Shown in pieces: positions 57,810-64,000 of a stretch of 64,000 nucleotides of DNA. The notes beneath the pieces were generated by a model. It had not been told where the DNA came from. It did no database searches and saw nothing but the letters and a program-made list of their open reading frames with translations. The DNA comes from Coptis chinensis (taxonomy: Eukaryota > Streptophyta > Magnoliopsida > Ranunculales > Ranunculaceae): NCBI GenBank assembly GCA_015680905.1, contig CM027379.1, positions 100,801,001 to 100,865,000 of the forward strand, read 5' to 3'. The translations under genes were made by a program, and so were the position numbers. How positions within the stretch are numbered: position 1 is the stretch's first letter; each line of letters opens with the position of its first letter.

Positions 57810-60800
57810 ATGGTGACAATGTCTCCTCTTCTTCGAAAAACAAAAATAACTCGTCTTTGTATTGCTGCTCTTCTTTGTTGCTTTTTCTTATTACTAACTT
57901 CACCCAAAATCCCTCACTCTCCTAAACACCATTCTTTTGCTGACATGCGTAACTTTTTAGGCACACCCTCTTCTCTCTTTTGTTTCCATAATCTTTTCCA
58001 CTTTTTTTTTTTTTTTTTTTTTTTAAACTTTTTGTTGATTTTAATGCTTGGGTTGTGTGCAGGTGTTCCTAATACTTTGAATGTGATAACAAATTTCCCA
58101 TTTTTAATTGTGGGTGTTTTCTGTCTAGTTCTTTGTTTGCAAGGAAGCTTTTTTGCAATAAGGTGCGTTTTTTCTTCTTATTTTGATTTTTGTGTTAGTT
58201 TGGTTGATTTGCTTATGTGGGGCTGGTTTTTTAGTTCACGAGGAGAAGTTTGGGGTTGGGTGTTTTTCTATGCTGGTATAGTTGGAACTGCATTTGGGTC
58301 TGCTTATTATCATCTAAAGCCCGAGGATAATCGAGTTATATGGGATCGGTTTCCGGTTAGTATTCGTTGTTATTTGGTAATGAATTGTCATTGTTTTTTT
58401 TTTTTTTGCAATTGGGCTGTGTATGATATTTATGATTGGTTTGTGGCAGATGATGGTTGCATATGCTGCATTGCTTTCTAATCTTGTTCTGGAAAGAGTG
58501 GGTATAAGGATTGGTATAACTTGTTTGTTTTCACTTCTTTCGCTTGCGGTGGTTAGCATTGCCTATGAAAGGTTAATATATGTCCTTTTTGGTTTCTTGA
58601 TTGTTAGATGTTTTTTCTATGTGCAAAGGGGCTGAAGTATCTGATATAGTTTTTTGTTGAATGTAATGTGTTAGCTTGTTGCAGGAACTTTGATGATCTT
58701 CGGTTGTGCATGATGTTCCATCTAATTCCTTCTGTTGTGATTCCGACTTTGGCAATTCGTTACCCGCCCAAGTATACACATTCCAGATATTGGCTTTGGG
58801 CAACAGGTATGAAACAATTTTTTAATTTTTAATTTTTGATTTACTTATTTATTCATTTTTATTATTGCGATTTATAATCTGATGGATATATTTTTACTTG
58901 GAGTGAAGCTTTAGTTGTTTCTATGAAGAAATGGATAGTAAGACTTATGAGCTTATAGCTTAGTCAAAAAAATGCTCTAAGAAATTGTGGAATTTATACT
59001 TCAATTCATATTTTATTATCAGATTGTGAACACTATTAGACTGAATGAGTTAGAATTTAATTATTAGGTTTTTGCACTAAGGCGTTAACATTAAGCCACC
59101 AAACTGCTAGGTTTTGAGCACACAAATTTATCCATCAATTGTGACATTGCTGTGGATGGGCACATTAGTAATACTCATCCCATTATCGATTGAATGTAGA
59201 GCAGATAAACGATACCCTTACCATTATGCTTGTTATAGAGGTTACTAAATTGCTAATAATAACACCTCTGTATTACTAATTGCTATTTTTGGAGTTCTTC
59301 ACACTCTTTTCTCCTATATGGTGTGCTTCTGATACTAAGAAAGGGGTTTACTGTCATCCATTGTTTTTCAAAGATTAGGTTGAAATGTTCAATAGAGAGG
59401 CAAAACACTTTAAAGAAATTTATACTGTGTTTTTTGTTAGGGGTTGGGGTTGAAACAAATTGGATGATATGGAAGGTTTAGCATGGCTTTGAACTTTGAT
59501 AGGACTTTTTGTGGCTGAACAAAAAGTTTATACTGGGATCTGACGTAAATCGCTCTTTTTTTCAGGGAACAAGAAAAAAAAAATTCCTTCCCTGGTAGCC
59601 CTTAAAAGGAAAAGAGAAGATACCATACTTGTGCATTTTGAGAAGCCTGGGTCTGTTCCAATAATTTTTTTTTTGTTTTTAAAAAAAAAACTCTAGACTT
59701 TGGTCTTTGGCTCATTTTATTTGAATGAGGCGAAAGATATTAATTTTCTGTAGCATTTTTGCTTGAAAGACCAGACTTATATAATATGTAAGAATGAAGA
59801 TTGAAACTGTTACTAAAAAGGTATGCAGAGTTTTGAAGAATCTCATGTCCGCTTTGTTCAAATATAGAGCAGGAGTTTATTTTTCAGCATGTACAAATAT
59901 TAATGTTTAGCTGATTTTTCCGGGATTGGTAGGTTTGAATTTGACTTGTCTTTACCAAACAGTGTCTTTTTATTTTTCTTTTTGTTTCCTTGTGTCTTTA
60001 TATTCGTTAGTATATTTTTCATATGTATCTTAGTCCGTTTATTGTGAAAAGTGTTAAATGCAATATAACCTCATTGTCTCCGCCTATTTGTTTTTGTTTT
60101 CCAGTATGTCGTATGTAGTTTGTTATTTTTAAAACATTTCTGGAACCTTCATGAAATATTAATTTGTAATGAACTTCTTTTATGCTATTGAAAATATATT
60201 TTTCCTTAATATCAGAAGACCATTTGGTGCAGGGGTTTATCTTCTTTCTAGATTTGAAGATATTGCTGACCGGAAAATTTACAGAATGAATCATTACATC
60301 ATCAGTGGGCACTCTTTAGAGCACTTATGCTTAGTGATGGTTCCTGTTTTTCTCACTGTGATGCTCATGTTTAGAAGCTTTAGATTTCCAAGGTAAGTTT
60401 TCTTTTTTCTTCTCAGAATGGCCGATGATATTATACCTTGTTTATGCATTCACTACTTGAGTGATTTCTGTGGTTGTGGATTTTAGTTTGGGCATTGTAT
60501 GGACTTCTCAAATGCTAGATCTATCATTCTTCTCCCCCCTCCCCCCTTCTTGATAGGTTAGAGCTTTGACATTGAAATTCCAAAACCCTAATTCTACTCT
60601 TATACAGGTACACATACTTTTGTTTCTTCCCTGAACACAACATCATATGGTAGATACTCTTTAAACTTTTAGGGAAATATGCATCATGGTTCATGAAATC
60701 CATCCATGCTAAAGTGAAAGGGGTGCAGGGTAACTCAAGTGTCATACATGTGTTTCTACATTCAAAGCTTCTGTGAATATACACCCATAGATGGAAGTAT

Positions 60801-61872
60801 GGAACCAGGGAGAGTTGGAAAAACTCCATTACTGTATTAGTAATTAACTAAAAGAATGTGCAAAGTATAGGGATTTGCAACCCCCGTGATTTAGTAATTA
60901 GTCGTCCTTGCATACCACCTGAGACCTGCTATTTCCTTGTGAATCCTGTTAGACCATGATTTTTTTCTCGTTTACACTAGTGGTTATTTTAAAGTTGTGC
61001 CATTAAGATTGTTAACAGGGTTGTTTATGAGAAAGTGATCCATACTATACACAAAAGTTTTATAGCTTGTTACTCTGCCAAACTTCTATTGAAAACATCA
61101 GACTATCTTTAAACGGTAGCTGGTCATGCTTTTACTGCACACACCATGTTTTTTTTGCTAGGTTTTATTAAGGTTTAATGAGATGTTCATAGCAAGTTTC
61201 GAACCTGGTGCGCATGTTTTTACTGCACACACCATGTTTTTACTGTGGGTATAAACTTAGGATATTATACACCAAGCAGACCGGTTGCACAGTAAACCTC
61301 ATTACTCGTTTAAGATTAATATGATTATATGTAGGGATTATGGAGATTCTTCACGTTATGTAAGCCTTTACTCGTATGGTGGATTTTCAGTGGGAAGTTG
61401 ATTGTTTTGGTTGGTTTCCTTGAGAAAATTGTTCTTTAATAATGCTTTGGGAACATTTATACCTATAAATGAGAACGAAGTTGTCCCGAGGTTACCAAAA
61501 ACACTAAAAATTGTCCATATGCACCGAAGGAAAGAGAAGTAAGATGTTACCTAAACAATAACGGTTGGTAGCTGTAATTTTGTAAGTTCACTACTCCACG
61601 AGTTCACACATTTGAAGTTTGTGTTAATTTTCAAGGACATTCAGGTTAAAGTGTAAATTGGTTATATCTGGTTGCTGTTACTTTATGGTCACAGAAATGT
61701 ACAGTGGGTTACGTCAGTATGTCCATTTATGCTTATCTAATAGGTGTTGCTGAGATTCCATTTATACGCATTTCTTTCACAAATTACCGCATGGCGCCTT
61801 GTTAAGGACTTTCTCATTTTATTCATTGTACTGGATCTTAACAGGCTGGGGGAACTTAAAGAACGTTTGTGA
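57810..61872 (+). CDS. Alkaline-ceramidase-like (CREST) membrane protein, 7 exons
   Basis: Exons: 57810-57960, 58063-58162, 58235-58355, 58450-58571, 58685-58806, 60233-60392, 61845-61872. They total 804 nt (267 residues plus stop), all in phase. An N-terminal hydrophobic segment is followed by VPNTLNVITNFPFLIVGVF and about six more membrane spans. Family-type residues are S106 and H110 in GSAYYH, D121 in WDRFP, and H232/H236 in GHSLEHL, the Ser-Asp-His set of CREST hydrolases (zinc ligands and catalysis). The family includes alkaline (phyto)ceramidases that release sphingoid bases from ceramide in ER/Golgi membranes. Plant members of exactly this type are often annotated only as alkaline phytoceramidase-like, so the substrate is uncertain. 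Intron 1 appears to be GC-AG; the others are GT-AG. Introns 5 and 6 are long (about 1.4 kb each). Confidence 0.87.
57961..58062 (+). other. Probable GC-AG intron that stays open when retained
   Basis: The exon 1 end TTTTTAG is followed by GCACAC rather than GT, and the intron ends TTGTGTGCAG. Splicing here gives RNFLGVPNTLNV. The 102-base intron (34 codons) has no stop in frame and includes a T run of over 20 bases, so retention would insert a phenylalanine-rich segment. Confidence 0.7.
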
Positions 61873-62749
61873 AAATATTCAAGAATGCAAAGCTGAAGAA
61901 AGGTCGGACGAAAGGAAGGAGAAGGCAAAGTTTATGAAGATTATACAGGGATCTCTTAACTCCTAAATTTTACTGGTAGATGGATGATCTCTCCTCATAT
62001 TGCTACTGGTACAGCACAGTCAGAAATTTCTTTTATCATATTTCTTTTTTCTAGTTGCCTCTAGGAGATACTAGATGTTATACTAACTCCCTGTAACTTC
62101 TTTCTTTTACTATAGTTGCATTGGTTTGATTGAGAAGTTTGTACATAGACCAGAAGGAAAATATGTGTTTCTTTGTTAAAGGAATTTTATATTTCTCTTC
62201 TACTTATGTTTTGTGGAAGTAATCGAGTTCATCAATACTATTGGTATGTTAGTCAAGCAGTGTGCTTTTGTCGACCACCCTGTAGGTATGCGAGTGAATG
62301 ATTTCATCTGACTGGTCTTCTTGCTAATCCAACCAGCTAAGTGGAACCCCAACAGGAGTTGGTTTACTCATCTATTTTGAGTAGTTGAAAGTTTGACAGG
62401 TTCGGCTACATAACTGGCCAAGTTGTTATTATGCTGGATGACAACCATTAAGGCCTCCTAACTTTGGTTAAATTTTGGATGTTCCTTCCTGTTTCCATCA
62501 TTGACTAGAACTAGGCAGCTGCAATTTCCTGTCAGAATGTGTAACTACCAGCCCACATATACGATACTCTTAAATACTGTGGACGTCGTAGTATTTAAAT
62601 TTCGTTGTAGTGTTGTACGTCGTGTCAGCCTGTAACACAATAATCTTATCTCTACACTATATGATAGCCGGGTATTTAGGAACCCTTCTCCACTCTCGAG
62701 TAGGCAATTTGTAATCTCTATAGTTGCTCAATTTTGAAACACCTCCCTT
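61873..62749. other. 3' flank of the ceramidase-like gene
   Basis: Probable 3' untranslated region and downstream DNA. No gene is seen. Confidence 0.5.
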
Positions 62750-62915
62750 ACAAAAATTTAGAACAAACCCCTATTTATTAATAATTTAGAAAAACCTCCC
62801 TAATATCACTTAAATTATATAATTGTTCCCAATTTCCCTCGGAACAAACTCTCTTTTATTAATAATTTAGAAAAATCTTTCTAATGTCACTTAAATAACA
62901 TAATTATTTCCTATT
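62750..62915. repeat. Two-copy AT-rich tandem repeat, period about 81 bp
   Basis: Each copy contains GAACAAACxC, TTTATTAATAATTTAGAAAA and TCACTTAAAT in the same order. The copies differ at several bases. Confidence 0.75.
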
Positions 62916-63759
62916 AAAAAAAATAGATGAGCCTTTTCTACATAATTACAATTAGAATCCAAAAAAATCATGTTAACTATCAAATTCGAGAGACGGGTTT
63001 TAAGATTTTAAGACTTTAGAAAAAAAAAAAAAAAAAAAACCAATGCGCAGCATGGTTTGCATACTTGTGAGAAACTATGGACAATTCTACAACAGCTTAA
63101 TACGAGGCCAGTATTGTATCAGCGCAGTGAAAGACTTTGTTTAACAAATAAAAATTGTTTATTATTGCTAAATGTGATTATAATCGTCGACCTATCTTTC
63201 ATATTCGTGATTTGTCAATTTTTTAATTCTCAAACCTTTCATACTCATGCTTAGTCTAACTAGTATCTTTGGCTGGGCCACTTGATGTACTGGCTGATTT
63301 TGTATTCATCTTCCCATAGGATCAGTTAAACAAATTGTGCTTATCACAATTGAACAAAGTGTGCGTCTAGTGTGTGTGGGGTGGGGTGTACTACTAGTTA
63401 AACCCCTTAGTTATATTGATTGCAGTTTACCACTGATCAAATGAAGTAAAGAACATAAAAAGGTATATCAGTAGAAAAAGATACCTCTGATTTCTCTTAA
63501 TTAATGAGTTTCATTTGTTGGAAACGAATTAATTTTTACCTTTTATGAAAATTTTATGAAGATTCGAAGTTTACAATACATTGGGAATTTTGCAATTCAC
63601 TCAACGCCCGTGTTTAATGGTTGCCAATAAAAAAAACACGGTTTTACTTATGATTTGCGGTATTTACATCATATTTTATGGGATTGGGACTCTTTTGATA
63701 AAAGGGCATAACAAAAATAGTTATTCTATTTGTGTTCTTCTTCAATAATATGGGTTTAC
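62916..63759. other. Intergenic DNA, no gene recognised
   Basis: An A-rich run near 63020 and short AT-rich ORFs only. Nothing supported. Confidence 0.5.
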
Positions 63760-64000
63760 ACTAGGGGTGGGCAATGGGCCGGGTCGGGCTAGCCATTTAA
63801 AGCCTTTTAGTTATTAGGGCCGGGTCGGGCCGGGTCATAAGTCTAAATTTCAAGCCCTGACCCTATTCTAAGCCCTCTTTAACAGTTTAGGGGGCCGAAT
63901 TTTTGGCCTATATATATTCTTCTTTTTATTAAATGGGTTTTAAAACTCATTTTATATTAAAAAAATTTCAAAGATTTGCAAACTCAAAGTCCCACCACTT
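63760..64000. mobile_element. Start of a GGCCGGG-rich repeat running off the window
   Basis: The block CTAGGGGTGGGCAATGGGCC followed by GGGTCGGGC words (63775-63840) is typical of the end of a dispersed plant repeat with a GC-rich terminus in AT-rich DNA. The other end is outside the window, so the class is undetermined. Confidence 0.4.

Noticed and set aside
58314-58559. Minus-strand ORF over the ceramidase-like gene
   Set aside because: A shadow of coding exons and an intron on the other strand.
60524-60829. Minus-strand ORF in intron 6
   Set aside because: Lies wholly within an intron, with no family likeness.

Overview
The window is nuclear DNA of a flowering plant, almost certainly a eudicot. 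It is AT-rich, has spliced genes with GT-AG introns, and is packed with plant transposon families (Tekay-, Athila- and Tork-type LTR elements, CACTA, hAT and Tourist elements). I cannot name the species. Only two genes look intact: an intronless DUF4408/DUF761 gene (12791-13537, +) and a seven-exon alkaline-ceramidase-like (CREST family) membrane protein gene (57810-61872, +). The rest is transposons, their relics and two broken host genes.

Layout. 1-5683 is most of a non-coding LTR element with LTRs of about 3.5 kb (Tekay/Del-like ends, LARD-like body). It sits inside an older Athila LTR (5684-6777). 7068-8636 (-) is a broken two-exon gag-like gene split by a fold-back MITE. 9.7-19.4 kb is quiet DNA around the DUF761 gene. 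It carries three hAT-type MITEs flanked by 8-bp duplications (two perfect, one imperfect), a hAT relic still encoding the transposase C-terminus, and a 307-bp LINE fragment with a 14-bp duplication. 19.7-30.6 kb is a palindromic minisatellite split twice: by a solo Tekay-like LTR (19946-23328, TSD TTGTT) and by a 6.7-kb CACTA-like element (23537-30239, TSD AAT). The CACTA element carries a fragment of a BAHD acyltransferase gene, a second spliced gene fragment of unknown identity, and a truncated Tork-like copia.

32.6-57.4 kb is one CC-NB-ARC-LRR resistance gene pseudogene, about 2.6 kb of coding sequence stretched to 25 kb by nested insertions. These are a Tourist-like MITE (TSD TTA), a copia element (34337-51052) which itself contains an 11.8-kb Athila element (36557-48342, TSD TGGGG), and a second Tork-like copia (51143-55780, TSD AGAGC). 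In that last element the two terminal LTR sequences face opposite ways, so both ends are U5 ends. 57.8-61.9 kb is the ceramidase-like gene. The final 2 kb holds no gene and ends in the start of another repeat.

No tRNA, rRNA, CRISPR array or organelle insertion was recognised. The most unusual items are the tail-to-tail copia, the gene-carrying CACTA element, the palindromic array targeted twice, the fold-back MITE whose removal restores a reading frame, and a probable GC-AG intron that is readable in frame.
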